A DNA stretch of 27,389 bases from a virus. The position numbers and the translations under genes were made by a program. How positions within the stretch are numbered: the stretch's first letter is position 1; every line of letters begins with the position of its first letter. Positions 7,243-16,200 of this stretch are shown in pieces. The notes below the pieces were generated by a model. That model had not been told where the DNA came from. It saw only the letters and a list, made by a program, of their open reading frames with translations, and did not search any database. The stretch covers positions 1 to 27,389 of the IMG/VR virus record IMGVR_UViG_3300045999_012715; one strand, 5' to 3'.

Positions 7243-8952
7243 ATGCCCTTCGCAACAACCGGGTCGATCTTCGACCGTCAGTCAAACCGCATTCAGGAGG
7301 TTCTCAACAAGAGCCTCAAGGTGTTCCTCGCCGGCCTCGACCCGGTGTGGCGCGACAAGGCCGTCACCAGCTTCGGCGTCGGCAATGCCGGCGACCTCGG
7401 CCGCGACCTCAAGATCACGAAGCTCTTCATGGGCAGCCTCACGGGCGTGATCGAGGCCGGCCAGGGCTTCGGTGACAAGGACCTGTACGGCGACCTCACG
7501 AACGCCCTCGGCCCGTCGATGCACGTGCAGCAGGCGAACCAGGCGTACCCGAGCCCTCTCGAGGGCCCGAACGCCACGGCGTACCGGCTCGGGATCCCGA
7601 TGCGCTCGATGGTCACCAACCTGATGCTCACCCTCGGCGAGAAGCAGGCCGACGCCACCCCGGCGCTCATCAATCAGGTCGTGGCCCCGAAGCTCACCGC
7701 GTTCGCGCGCAACATGGCGCTCACGCTCTGCAACTACTGGTACCTCTCGCAGAACGAGTCGTACAAGCTCTGCACGGCCACGAACTTCACGGCCTCGACC
7801 GGAGTGGGCACCGCCTTCCGATTCACGTTCGAGCCGAGCAACTTCGCCGTGCACCGCTTCGCGCGCGGCATGCGCATCGACTTCCTGTGGAACTCGACCT
7901 ACGACTCCGGCAACCAGACCGGCGTCCGCGCGAACGACTCGAACGACCAGTCGACGGCCACCACTTCGGGAACCCTCGCCCTCGGCGACGGCACCCGCGC
8001 GACCCGTCTGCAGGTCCTCGTCGAAAGCGTCGATCCGCTGACCAACAAGGTCACCTGCATCGCAGGCGGAGCGCCGGCGACCCCCGGCACCGGCGTCAAC
8101 CCGACCGCGTGGCAGAAGCACACCGGCGCCGCGGGCTCCGTCACCACGGGCACCGTGGGCACGATGAGCACGATGAACGGATTCGTGGACGTCGTCTACG
8201 CCAACAGCCACCTCGTGGACGGCGCGGGCTCGCTCACCTACACCGGCATCGCGGGCATCAACAGCTGGCTCAAGAGCGGCGCAGAGACCGGCGGCACCCG
8301 ACCGACCGCGCTGCTCGGCGCCGAGTCGGACTCGTCGGACTTCATCGACGTGGTCGAGCGTCCGGAGTTCAAGAGCTTCAAGTACGCGGTCAACGGCGTG
8401 TTGACCGAGTACAACATGAAGCGCTACCTCCAGCGGGTGCACAGCGCGTTCGAGCCCCTCGGCAACACGATCGACACCCTGATCGCGTCCGAGGGCGTGT
8501 GGAGCGCCTACGAGTCGCAGAAGATCGGCCAGTACCGCATCGACCGCACCAACCGCCCGGCGGCCATCCAGAACGAAGGCCAGACCGAGGGCTTCAGCTT
8601 CACGTTCGAGGGCAAGACCTACAAGGGCCACACCTCGCGCTTCGTCGAGGCGGGCACCCTCTACGGCATCAAGCTGGGCGGGTCGAACTGGAAGAAGTAC
8701 GTGCCGCCGAGCCCGAAGGGCGTCTCCAAGATGAGCGAGGCCGATGCGTTCATCCCGTTCGAGTTCGTCGCGGGCGCCATCACCGGCACCTCGACCAACC
8801 AGCTGCCGATCTTCCAGACGGCGTCGGGCGGCGGAGCCAACCTCGTCACGCAGGCATCGCAGATGCCCGGCCGCATCCGCATGCAGCTCGTCCCCGACCA
8901 GGTCAACGGCATGAAGCTGACCGGCCTGACCGAGGATCGCCTCTACATGTGA
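7243..8952 (+). CDS. Major capsid protein
   Basis: 569 residues. Assigned from position directly after the scaffold and from its character: an amphipathic N-terminal arm (IFDRQSNRIQEVLNKSLKVF), a mixed alpha/beta body, Gly/Thr-rich loops in the middle (residues about 220-330), and a C-terminal beta-rich end. This is consistent with an HK97-fold coat, the only fold known for tailed-phage capsids, but I cannot point to a diagnostic motif. It is longer than a minimal coat (about 300-400), and the Thr/Gly/Ala-rich segment at about residues 240-310 could be an inserted surface domain. Ribosome site AGGAA at 7232-7236, 6 bases before ATG. A strong intrinsic terminator follows at 8979-9014, in keeping with a gene expressed in excess over those downstream. 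Confidence 0.83.
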   Translation: MPFATTGSIFDRQSNRIQEVLNKSLKVFLAGLDPVWRDKAVTSFGVGNAGDLGRDLKITKLFMGSLTGVIEAGQGFGDKDLYGDLTNALGPSMHVQQANQAYPSPLEGPNATAYRLGIPMRSMVTNLMLTLGEKQADATPALINQVVAPKLTAFARNMALTLCNYWYLSQNESYKLCTATNFTASTGVGTAFRFTFEPSNFAVHRFARGMRIDFLWNSTYDSGNQTGVRANDSNDQSTATTSGTLALGDGTRATRLQVLVESVDPLTNKVTCIAGGAPATPGTGVNPTAWQKHTGAAGSVTTGTVGTMSTMNGFVDVVYANSHLVDGAGSLTYTGIAGINSWLKSGAETGGTRPTALLGAESDSSDFIDVVERPEFKSFKYAVNGVLTEYNMKRYLQRVHSAFEPLGNTIDTLIASEGVWSAYESQKIGQYRIDRTNRPAAIQNEGQTEGFSFTFEGKTYKGHTSRFVEAGTLYGIKLGGSNWKKYVPPSPKGVSKMSEADAFIPFEFVAGAITGTSTNQLPIFQTASGGGANLVTQASQMPGRIRMQLVPDQVNGMKLTGLTEDRLYM

Positions 8953-8978
8953 TCCGCGGCTGACGGAACGGTTACACT

Positions 8979-9014
8979 GGGGCCGCCTCGTGAATGGGGC
9001 GGCCCCTATTCTTT
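8979..9014 (+). terminator. Intrinsic terminator after the major capsid gene
   Basis: Left arm GGGGCCGCC (8979-8987) pairs perfectly with right arm GGCGGCCCC (8998-9006), 9 bp almost all G-C, with a 10-base loop, followed by TATTCTTT (9007-9014). The T-tract merges with the ribosome site GGAG of the next gene (9015-9018), so it probably acts as a partial terminator that steps expression down after the capsid gene. Confidence 0.85.
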
Positions 9015-9024
9015 GGAGACCTGC

Positions 9025-9576
9025 ATGGCGATGAGCGACGACGAGATCACGGCAGCACTCATGCTCGGGACCGAGATGAACCCCGATCGGTTCGAGCTTG
9101 TTCCCGACGGTCCCTGGATCAAGGCCGCGCGCGAGCGCACCTCCCAGAAGGACCTGTTCGTCTACTTCCACCGGAAGTCGAAGATGTTCGGGCTGGCCTG
9201 CTGGTCGGTGAAGCCGCGCACGTGGGGGCAGGGAATCGCCGTGTGCGTCGAGATCTGCATCTTCTCGGGCAAGCCCGAGGAAGGTCCCGCGGATCTTCCG
9301 GACATGGAGTGGATCGAGAGCCGCTGCCGCCCGGGCCACGTCGTGGTCGAGGAGGAGAGGCGCAAGCGGCTCGACCGGATCAGCGAGAAGCAGCTCCGGC
9401 TCCTCGAGCGCAAGGAGATCATGGACGACATGGCCAAGATGCTGAGGGGCAGGGGCTTGAACGAGGCTGCCGAGAATCTGAGTCTTGAGGACGTTCCCGA
9501 CAGCGACGCCGACGTCGACGAGATGCGCGAGCTCCTGAACTGGGCCTCCCAGAACAAGGTCATTTCCACGGGCTGA
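9025..9576 (+). CDS. Hypothetical structural-region protein (183 aa)
   Basis: Start chosen at ATG 9025: GGAG at 9015-9018 sits 6 bases upstream; the TTG at 9013 would lie on top of the terminator T-tract. The N-terminal half looks folded, alpha/beta with aromatic strands (DLFVYFHRKSKMFGLACW); the second half is a long charged helix (VVVEEERRKRLDRISEKQLR), likely coiled coil, then an acidic segment and a short helix. I recognise no family. Lying between capsid and adaptor, it could be a head completion or decoration-related protein, or a chaperone-like helper; this is inference only. It is preceded by a terminator and separated by 3 bases from the next gene, so it starts the second expression block. 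Confidence 0.8.
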   Translation: MAMSDDEITAALMLGTEMNPDRFELVPDGPWIKAARERTSQKDLFVYFHRKSKMFGLACWSVKPRTWGQGIAVCVEICIFSGKPEEGPADLPDMEWIESRCRPGHVVVEEERRKRLDRISEKQLRLLERKEIMDDMAKMLRGRGLNEAAENLSLEDVPDSDADVDEMRELLNWASQNKVISTG

Positions 9577-9579
9577 ACC

Positions 9580-10464
9580 ATGCACTCCACAGGCTCCATC
9601 CTCAAGACGTACTGCGAGAAGGTCCGCCACTACCTGGACGACCCCGACCTCGACGCCAAGTACGACGACAACTACCTCGTGCGCTTCTTCCTCGCGAGCG
9701 CCATGAACGACGTGCTTTCGCGCGTCTCCATGATGAGCGACAACCAGATCGTCCACCTCCTCACGCTCGCGGTGAAGACGGGCACCCCCCACTACCGCCT
9801 TCCGCCCACCGTGCGGCAGGTCATGCGCGTCGGCGTCCTGAACGCCTCGACCGGCTACTGGACGGAGGACTTCCATCCGCGCAACCGCTTCAACCTCTAC
9901 GGCAACGGGTGGGCGCTCGAGGGGAACACGATCTCGTTCGAGCCTCCTCCCACCGCCGACCGCGACTTCAGCATCGCCTACATCCCGAGCGGCGACGTCG
10001 AGGCTCACTACGAGAACGGGAACCACGGGACCCTCAACGCCAACGGCACGTTCACGATGCCCGCTAACGTGACCATCGGGTCGGTGGACAAGCGCGAGAA
10101 CGCCTACGTCGGCTGCTACCTGCGCATCCTCGGATCGGGGGTCACCGATGAACTGGTCGTCTCGCAACACGCGGCGTCCACGCGCATCCTCACGCTTCGC
10201 ACGTCGGCCACGAACGCCGCCGGCTCGTACCCCTACGAGGTGGTTCCGTTCCTCCTAGAGCCGATGATCGACGCGATCTCGCTGAGCGCGGCCATGCGCG
10301 CAGGCACGGGCCGCAAGGTCACGGGCGCGCAGATGCAGCTCCTCACGCTCTCGTACAAGCAGGCGATCAAGACCGCGCACGACACCCTCGGCAACATGAA
10401 CTCGCGCACGGGCAAGCGCTTCACGGGCGGCACGGTCGACAACAAGAACCTATTCACCTTCTGA
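9580..10464 (+). CDS. Probable head-tail adaptor (294 aa)
   Basis: Starts with helices (SILKTYCEKVRHYLDDPDLD ... LVRFFLASAMNDVLSR), has a beta-rich centre (residues about 60-215 with GNTISFEPPPTADRDFSIAY), and returns to helices at the end (EPMIDAISLSAAMRAGTGRK, then a Gln/Lys-rich helix). This helix-beta insert-helix layout and the place between capsid and tail nozzle genes fit the adaptor proteins of podoviruses (T7 gp11 or P22 gp4 type) that ring the portal. Similarity is architectural, not a recognised motif. No strong ribosome site before ATG 9580. The stop overlaps the start of the next gene (TGATG at 10462-10466). Confidence 0.65.
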   Translation: MHSTGSILKTYCEKVRHYLDDPDLDAKYDDNYLVRFFLASAMNDVLSRVSMMSDNQIVHLLTLAVKTGTPHYRLPPTVRQVMRVGVLNASTGYWTEDFHPRNRFNLYGNGWALEGNTISFEPPPTADRDFSIAYIPSGDVEAHYENGNHGTLNANGTFTMPANVTIGSVDKRENAYVGCYLRILGSGVTDELVVSQHAASTRILTLRTSATNAAGSYPYEVVPFLLEPMIDAISLSAAMRAGTGRKVTGAQMQLLTLSYKQAIKTAHDTLGNMNSRTGKRFTGGTVDNKNLFTF

Positions 10465-11249
10465 TGGACGATCCCGCGAACTTCCCCGAATCGGAAGTGC
10501 CACCCCCACTGGTCGCGGGCGGCATGAGCGATCGGACGCGCAGGGCGTTCCAGACGGTCACGGTCTCGCCGGCCCTCTCGTTTCCCCCGTTCGCGGCGCC
10601 GTCTTCGCCGGGCTCGATGCCCGGGCAGGGCGGGCCCTCGGCGCTCATCTCGCTGCCGGGCAGCGGCGGCGGTCTCGGGGACATGCCCCCGTCGATCTTC
10701 ACCTTCGTGCAGTCGGTCCCCGTGCCCACGGCTCCGACCGCGCACCCCGACTCGGTTCCCCCGATCGGGCCCGAGGAGCGCATCCGCTACTCGTGCGTGT
10801 CGGGCAAGTGCCTGCAGGACCCGAACGGCATCTACCTCGGCATCGACGAGTGCCTGTCGTCGGGCTGCGGCTCGTCCACGGGCGGCGGCGGAGGAGGCGG
10901 CGGGGGAGGAAGCGGGGGCAACGGGTGCGACTGCGGCTGCGGCCCCTCGCAGACCGTGCTCAAGGCCACGGTCACGGGAGCCTCCGGTCCTTTCACTTCC
11001 GGAGCCAGGACCTACTGGCAGTATGGTTGGTCCGAGGTGGGGGGAGGGGGAAGAACCAGCGCCGTGTCGGGCACCGCGATCAACGAATACGAGCTGAGCT
11101 ACGACAACAACGGGGGCAACGTGGTGCCTGGCTCGGCATTGGTCAACAGGCTCAGGATCCCGACAGGCGCCATCGTCGACCTCATGCTGGACGAGAACTG
11201 CGTACCCTGGTTCAACGAGCCAAACCCTCTTTCGGTGACCTGCGTATGA
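10464..11249 (+). CDS. Pro/Gly-rich protein with four-cysteine motif (261 aa)
   Basis: N-terminal 105 residues are Pro/Ser/Gly-rich and probably disordered. A small motif follows at residues 111-135 with Cys at 111, 116, 130 and 135 (CVSGKC ... DECLSSGC), a spacing I associate with short disulfide or metal knots in phage and environmental surface proteins. Then come ten consecutive glycines (about 140-149), a CDCGC cluster (155-159), and a beta-rich C-terminal domain of about 95 residues ending LSVTCV. This layout suggests a flexible arm presenting a small globular head, for instance a fibre- or decoration-like virion protein; that is inference. A CCCCCACTG motif copy lies in the Pro-rich arm (10503-10511). 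It is coupled by overlap to both neighbours and has no clear ribosome site. GC at third positions falls towards the 3' end. Confidence 0.75.
   Translation: MDDPANFPESEVPPPLVAGGMSDRTRRAFQTVTVSPALSFPPFAAPSSPGSMPGQGGPSALISLPGSGGGLGDMPPSIFTFVQSVPVPTAPTAHPDSVPPIGPEERIRYSCVSGKCLQDPNGIYLGIDECLSSGCGSSTGGGGGGGGGGSGGNGCDCGCGPSQTVLKATVTGASGPFTSGARTYWQYGWSEVGGGGRTSAVSGTAINEYELSYDNNGGNVVPGSALVNRLRIPTGAIVDLMLDENCVPWFNEPNPLSVTCV
10503..10511 (-). repeat. CAGTGGGGG motif copy 5
   Basis: Exact copy on the minus strand, longer form CCAGTGGGGGT, in the Pro-rich arm of the 10464 gene (Pro-Pro-Leu). Confidence 0.85.
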
Positions 11250-12811
11250 GCAACGCCGTGATCGCGTCCGCCTGCTGCTGCGGAGAAGAACCTTGCGCCG
11301 GAGGATGCTGCGACTGGTGGTCGTGCAGCCCCACGGCCCCGATCAACATCGTGCTTACGGGAAGCGCCACCACCAACATCAGGATCCTGCCTGGCACCCA
11401 GGTGCTGTTGACGGAGGAAGTGACCTGGACCATCACGGCGACCCTGACCCGTTCGGGGTCCTCGTGCACTCCCTCGGGCCCTCCGCCCTACAACAACCTC
11501 TTTCGCTACTCGGCCCAGACGTGCAATCTGGCCTACTCGAAGAAGCAGTACCTGCGCAGCGTCGGAGAGAGCTACATCTGCAGGCAGTTGCCCTGGAGCC
11601 CCCTGTTCTGCGGCCCGGTCACCTACGTGGGCGAGTGCGTCACCTGGGCCAATCCCTCGGCCCCCTTCAGCGGGTACGACATCGGCCTCTATCCCTGCTT
11701 CGACGGAACTCCACCCTGCAACTACTACTGGACCTGCCTCAATGCGTCCGGCAACTGCATCCCACCGACATCCCCGGGGCCGGAGTGCGTTCCGTGCGGC
11801 CAGAACAGCAACATTCTCAGCAACTGGTCGTCCTGCGAAGCATATTACCTTGCGAACGGGGTCTGGCCCGAGCCAAGCCCGCGCACGGGGCCGAACCCCT
11901 GCATCTCCTGGAACTGCTGCTTTGGCGCGCGCTGCTCCGATTCCAACTCGGCCTGCTCCTACGAGGGTTGCGAGGACATTCGGTGTCCCGAGTCTCCCGA
12001 TGAAATCGAGTGGAGACTGCAGACGGTGCGCGAGTGGTCCTACAACGGTCCGATCACGGCCTCGGGAATCAGTTGTGTTCCTCCTCCCTCCTCCTACTGC
12101 CCCGTTGAATGTTCCTGCCCAAACTCGATCGTCGGACTCGACTGCGTTAGCCCCCCAAGGGGTTCGCCCGGCAATCTGGTTCGCCCGGACGACGTGCTCA
12201 CCATCGTGTGCGTCGAGACGCAGTGCAAGGAGGACGGCGAATGCGCAAAGCCTTGCCTCATCTTCAATCCCGTGACGGGGGACAAGTTCCTTGACTATGT
12301 CGCTGACAGCTCGATGGATCCGTGCTGCCCGTACCCATGCAGGGAACCGGTGGACGAATGCGTCGTGGAGTCTCAGGAGCCACTCTGCATCAAGCCCTTC
12401 GCCATCTTCGGCAGAAGCGCCTGCCTCAACGCGACCACGTTTCGGGATCCGTTCACGGGTTGCAGCATGCCCCCGGAAGGCCAGTCGGGCGGGACTCTCG
12501 ACATGGCCGGCTGGTTCGGTTGCCCGGTGTGTCAACCGATCAACAGGACCGAGGAAATAGGCATGTCCTGCAACGGAGGGTCCAACGATCCCGCGAAGCA
12601 AGGCCCGTCTCCGTACTACTGCGGGGTATCCAACGAAGGGGACCTCTACTGCCCGGAAGGCTGCGTATGCGACCAGCCCCCGAACCCAGGGTCTCTTTGT
12701 CCTCCGTGGCCATGCACCCCCGAGTACGGAAACATAGAGTACCGAAAGTGCTCTTGGCCCGGATGGTGCGAACTCTTTGAAAGGACGGTGCTTTGGACAT
12801 GGGCCATGTAA
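11246..12811 (+). CDS. Extremely cysteine-rich protein (521 aa, about 53 Cys)
   Basis: By hand count about 53 of 521 residues are Cys (near 10 percent), with much Pro, Ser, Asn, Gly and Trp. The N-terminus has ACCCGEEPCAGGCCDWWSC; further Cys pairs (CC, CPC, CxC) are spread evenly to the end. No signal peptide and no regular repeat is obvious, and I recognise no family. Such a composition normally means dense disulfides (after release from the cell) or metal binding. Between adaptor and nozzle genes and overlapped with both flanking Cys-rich genes, it is probably a virion surface or tail-attached protein; this is inference. Start ATG 11246 overlaps the previous stop (ATGA). Codon choice is visibly less GC-biased than in capsid or nozzle genes, which may mark later acquisition or fast change. 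A longer open frame upstream of 11246 is out-of-frame shadow. Confidence 0.78.
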   Translation: MSNAVIASACCCGEEPCAGGCCDWWSCSPTAPINIVLTGSATTNIRILPGTQVLLTEEVTWTITATLTRSGSSCTPSGPPPYNNLFRYSAQTCNLAYSKKQYLRSVGESYICRQLPWSPLFCGPVTYVGECVTWANPSAPFSGYDIGLYPCFDGTPPCNYYWTCLNASGNCIPPTSPGPECVPCGQNSNILSNWSSCEAYYLANGVWPEPSPRTGPNPCISWNCCFGARCSDSNSACSYEGCEDIRCPESPDEIEWRLQTVREWSYNGPITASGISCVPPPSSYCPVECSCPNSIVGLDCVSPPRGSPGNLVRPDDVLTIVCVETQCKEDGECAKPCLIFNPVTGDKFLDYVADSSMDPCCPYPCREPVDECVVESQEPLCIKPFAIFGRSACLNATTFRDPFTGCSMPPEGQSGGTLDMAGWFGCPVCQPINRTEEIGMSCNGGSNDPAKQGPSPYYCGVSNEGDLYCPEGCVCDQPPNPGSLCPPWPCTPEYGNIEYRKCSWPGWCELFERTVLWTWAM

Positions 12812-13263
12812 GCCTCTGCTACTGGAACAGCGATCAGACTTGCCGTCATCCAAAGGTTGGCAATACGCCCGCATCTCCCGAGCGCTGCAACCAGTGCGTC
12901 TACTTCAAGAAGCGGATGGGAGAGGTCGCCACGGCGCAGCCGCAGGTTCCCGTGCAGCTGTCATGGGCGGAGAAGGCCAAGTCCTACGTTCAGGCCGAAG
13001 TGAGCCTCGTGACGGATGGTCCGCTGGACAAGGACGAGTACCTGCTGAGGCTCGAGGTGTGCAACGCATGCCCGATGCTGAAGCCGGCCGAAGAGCCCGA
13101 CAAGCTCGGCTGGTGCACCGGCTGCTCGTGTCCGATGTGGGGAAGGTCGGAACTCACGGTGAAGGCCCGGATGCCGAAGGCCACGTGTCCGCAGTCGAAG
13201 TGGAACGGAGACTCGGCGCGCGCGCCCCTGCCCGAGGGCCTCAGAGGAGCGATCAATGCCTGA
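12793..13263 (+). CDS. Small protein with two cysteine clusters, probable zinc-binding (156 aa)
   Basis: I take the TTG at 12793 as start because AAAGGA (12780-12785) lies 7 bases upstream; ATG 12799 is the alternative. Cys fall in two groups. The N-terminal group is C9, C17, C32, C35 ending CNQCVYF. The C-terminal group is C90, C93, C108, C111, C113, C132 within CNACPML, WCTGCSCPMWG and CPQSKW. The CxxC pairs and the final 'CP..KW' resemble the small zinc-ribbon-like proteins found in many phage structural regions, so metal binding is likely; a precise role is unknown. The middle is a helix (SWAEKAKSYVQAEVSL). It overlaps the preceding gene by 19 bases and the following one by 8. Confidence 0.78.
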   Translation: MDMGHVSLCYWNSDQTCRHPKVGNTPASPERCNQCVYFKKRMGEVATAQPQVPVQLSWAEKAKSYVQAEVSLVTDGPLDKDEYLLRLEVCNACPMLKPAEEPDKLGWCTGCSCPMWGRSELTVKARMPKATCPQSKWNGDSARAPLPEGLRGAINA

Positions 13264-16200
13264 CATGAAGAACGACTGGTCCTACCCGACCCTCGAGACC
13301 ACGCTCGACAAGCGGCTCGAGCGGCCCGGCGTGCAGCGCGGCTACTCCTCCGAGATGACGGGCGCCGACGGCCGCAGCGAGGGCGGGCTCAAGCCGTTCC
13401 CCGGCTTCAAGCGCGTCTACCAGATGGACGCGCTCCGCAGCCAGGCGGGCTACGACTCGCGGTCCCGCGTCGTCGACATGAAGGCCGTCGACTTCCGCAT
13501 CGGCTCCGAGGAGTACGGCTACGGCTTCGTCTACCGCGCGCGCCCCTCCTCCTTTGCGATCCAGGGAGACGTCTTCATCGACTGGTGGAACTCGGTCACG
13601 GGCGCGTGGACGAAGTGCCAGCTCGTCATGCAGTCCGTCTCGCTGACGGCGCAGATGGACGTCGAGGTGTCGGGACGGTTCGTGTACGTATTCATCGAGG
13701 GCCGCAGCCCCGCGATCTTCTACGTCGAGGCGACGCGCACCAAGGAGTACGAGGCCGAGGCCGACGCCTTCGTGAACGGGGGCGCCTCGACGACCAACTA
13801 CGGCGGCGTCCTGACGCTCGAGACGGCGAGCGCCTCCAGCACGCGGAACATCCTGCTCCGCTTCAACACGACCGCCGAGGCCGGCCAGGCCGTCGAGAGC
13901 GCCGTGCTCGAGGTCACGGTCTCGGGCAACACGGCCGCGATCCCGGTGCCGCTCACGGTCAACGCCGTGACCGACCCGACCGCCACGGCCACGCCCTGGA
14001 ACGAGGCGCAGGCCACCTGGAACCTGCGCGCCACGGGCCAGTCTTGGGGCACGGCGGGCGGCACCTGGGACGCCGTCACGACCGCGGGCGCCTCGATCAG
14101 TGGGGGTTTCCTCGGCCGCGTCAGGTTCGAGGGCTCGGCCATGAACACGATCGTGACCGGCTGCCTCGCCTCGTCGTACCAGTCGTTCTCGGCCAAGGTC
14201 GACGTGATCCTGCGCTCGACGACGACGGGCACCGCGGTCGTGAGCGTGGCATCCCGAGAGCAGAACAGCCCCTTCGTGCGGCCCCGCCTGACCGTCACCT
14301 ACGTGGACAAGGTGTTCCTGACGCCGCGCGTGATCGGCCAGACCACGACGGGCACCCTGCCCGGGCCGGGCCTGCAGCCGACGCTCAAGAGCCCCGAGCG
14401 GGGGATCGCGCCCGGCTCGTTCACGACGGCCGACGCGACGCGTCCCGCCACCGCGCAGGTCGTGCTCCTCTCCGACAACCCTTACTCGAGCGACGCCTTC
14501 TTCCCCGACCAGGTGTCGGGCCTGTGCGCCTCCGACACCTTCCCGACGCCGCCCGCGACCACGCCGCCGGGATCGACCTACACGCACTCCCCCACTGGAT
14601 CGGCGTGCACGGACGTGTCGGGCGTGGTCACGCAGCTCCTGAGCCCGGCGAACAAGCAGACGGGCGTGAGCGTCACGCCGCGGCTCGACTGGACCACGTA
14701 CTACACGAGCGGCGCCGCGGTCAACGCGAACGTGACCTGGCTCGTGTACATGGTCGAGGACGGAAAGGGACAGCTGAACAACCACCAGCTTGCCACCGTG
14801 CCCCCGGGGCTTACGACGACGAGCTTCGAGCCCGCGAGCCTGTTCCCGCAGGGGCGGCTGGCGTACGGCAAGAAGTACCTGTGGAAGGTCGCGGCGCGGC
14901 GCACGGACTGCACGGGCTTCTACGAGGAGAGCCCCGTCGGGTCGTTCACGACGGAGAACAGGTTCCAGGCGCGCAAGTTCGAGCCGGGCGACTACAGCTT
15001 CGGCTACGTGCTCGTGGACTCGAAGACGGGGCGCAGGAGCGCGTTCAGCGAGGTCGGGCAGGTGCGCAGCGAGGACTTCACGGTCGTGCGCACCCAGAAC
15101 GGCAACAACATCAGCGTGAAGCAGGACCAGTACATCGGCATCGAGATCGTGTACGACTCGGCCAAGTACGACACGATGTACGTCTACAGAAGCGTCAAGA
15201 TCCAGGACGCGGGCGGCACCCTGATGGCGGGCATCCCGCTGCTCGACGCCGTCATCACGCTCAAGGACTACTGGACCTGCCGCAACGGATCGGGACGGCA
15301 GTTCGATCCCGTGAGCACGACGAATCGGCACTCGATGTACTTCTACGAGCTCGAGGACAAGCAGCTCGTCTACCAGAGCCCGTACGTGGACCGCAGCGTC
15401 TTCGACGAGAAGATGCCGTACGCGGGCGCCGCGGCCTTCTGCCAGAACGTGCTCGTGACCTCGAAGATCCTGGCTCCTGCGGCGAGCTCGTCGGAGGTGT
15501 CTAGGCCCGAGGACGTGATGCGCGGCCTCGGCGAGATGCGCTGGTCGTCGCTCATGGAGATGAGCCCCGAGCTGTTCCCGCCGTTCAACCGCTACAACCC
15601 GACGATCCCGAGCAACGAGGTCGTGGCGTTCGCGAAGGCGGGCTCGAACCTGCTCGGGCTCTCGGGCGACCGCGTGTACCACGTGCGCCGCAACGGTCCG
15701 TCGCTGCGCATCACCGAGATGCACGAAGGCTACGGCGTCGTGAACCCGAACGCGGTCGACTCCGTGGGGAGCGCGGCGTTCTTCGTGACGGGCCACGGGC
15801 TCAACAGCGTGGACACGCAGGGCCAGCTCGACGAGATCCGCAACCTCAACTCGGTCGTGGTGCGCGAGTGGAAGAGCGACCTGCGATCGGTGCGCCTCGC
15901 GCACGATCCGTTCCTCAACGCGCTCTTCGTGCACAACCCCGTGCAGGAGGAGTGCTACGTGCTGTGGTTCGGCACGGGCCGCACCACCAAGGTCGCGGAC
16001 GCCACCTTCGACCTCGCGTGCCAGGGTCCGTGGCCCACGGACTGGCTCTCGGGCGCGAACGACGGCAACGCGCTCACGCGCCGCGCGCTCTTCCTGATGA
16101 ACAACCCTGATCTTCGGCTCACGGGCACGGGCGTGACGGCGACGGCGAGCCCCGCGGTCTACGTCGTGGACGAGACGGGGGGCCGCACGGTCACGGGCGC

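Noticed and set aside
9211-9224. Near-miss motifs such as ACGTGGGGGC here, CAGTGGGCC near 2296, CCCCCCACTAC near 9786 and CCCCCACGGG near 16628 and 21905
   Set aside because: They differ from CAGTGGGGG at one or more positions of the core and are what chance gives in GC-rich DNA; only exact copies were counted.
10881-11060. G-runs with quadruplex potential
   Set aside because: Explained by the ten-glycine linker and Gly-rich coding sequence; no regular four-run pattern stands out beyond that.
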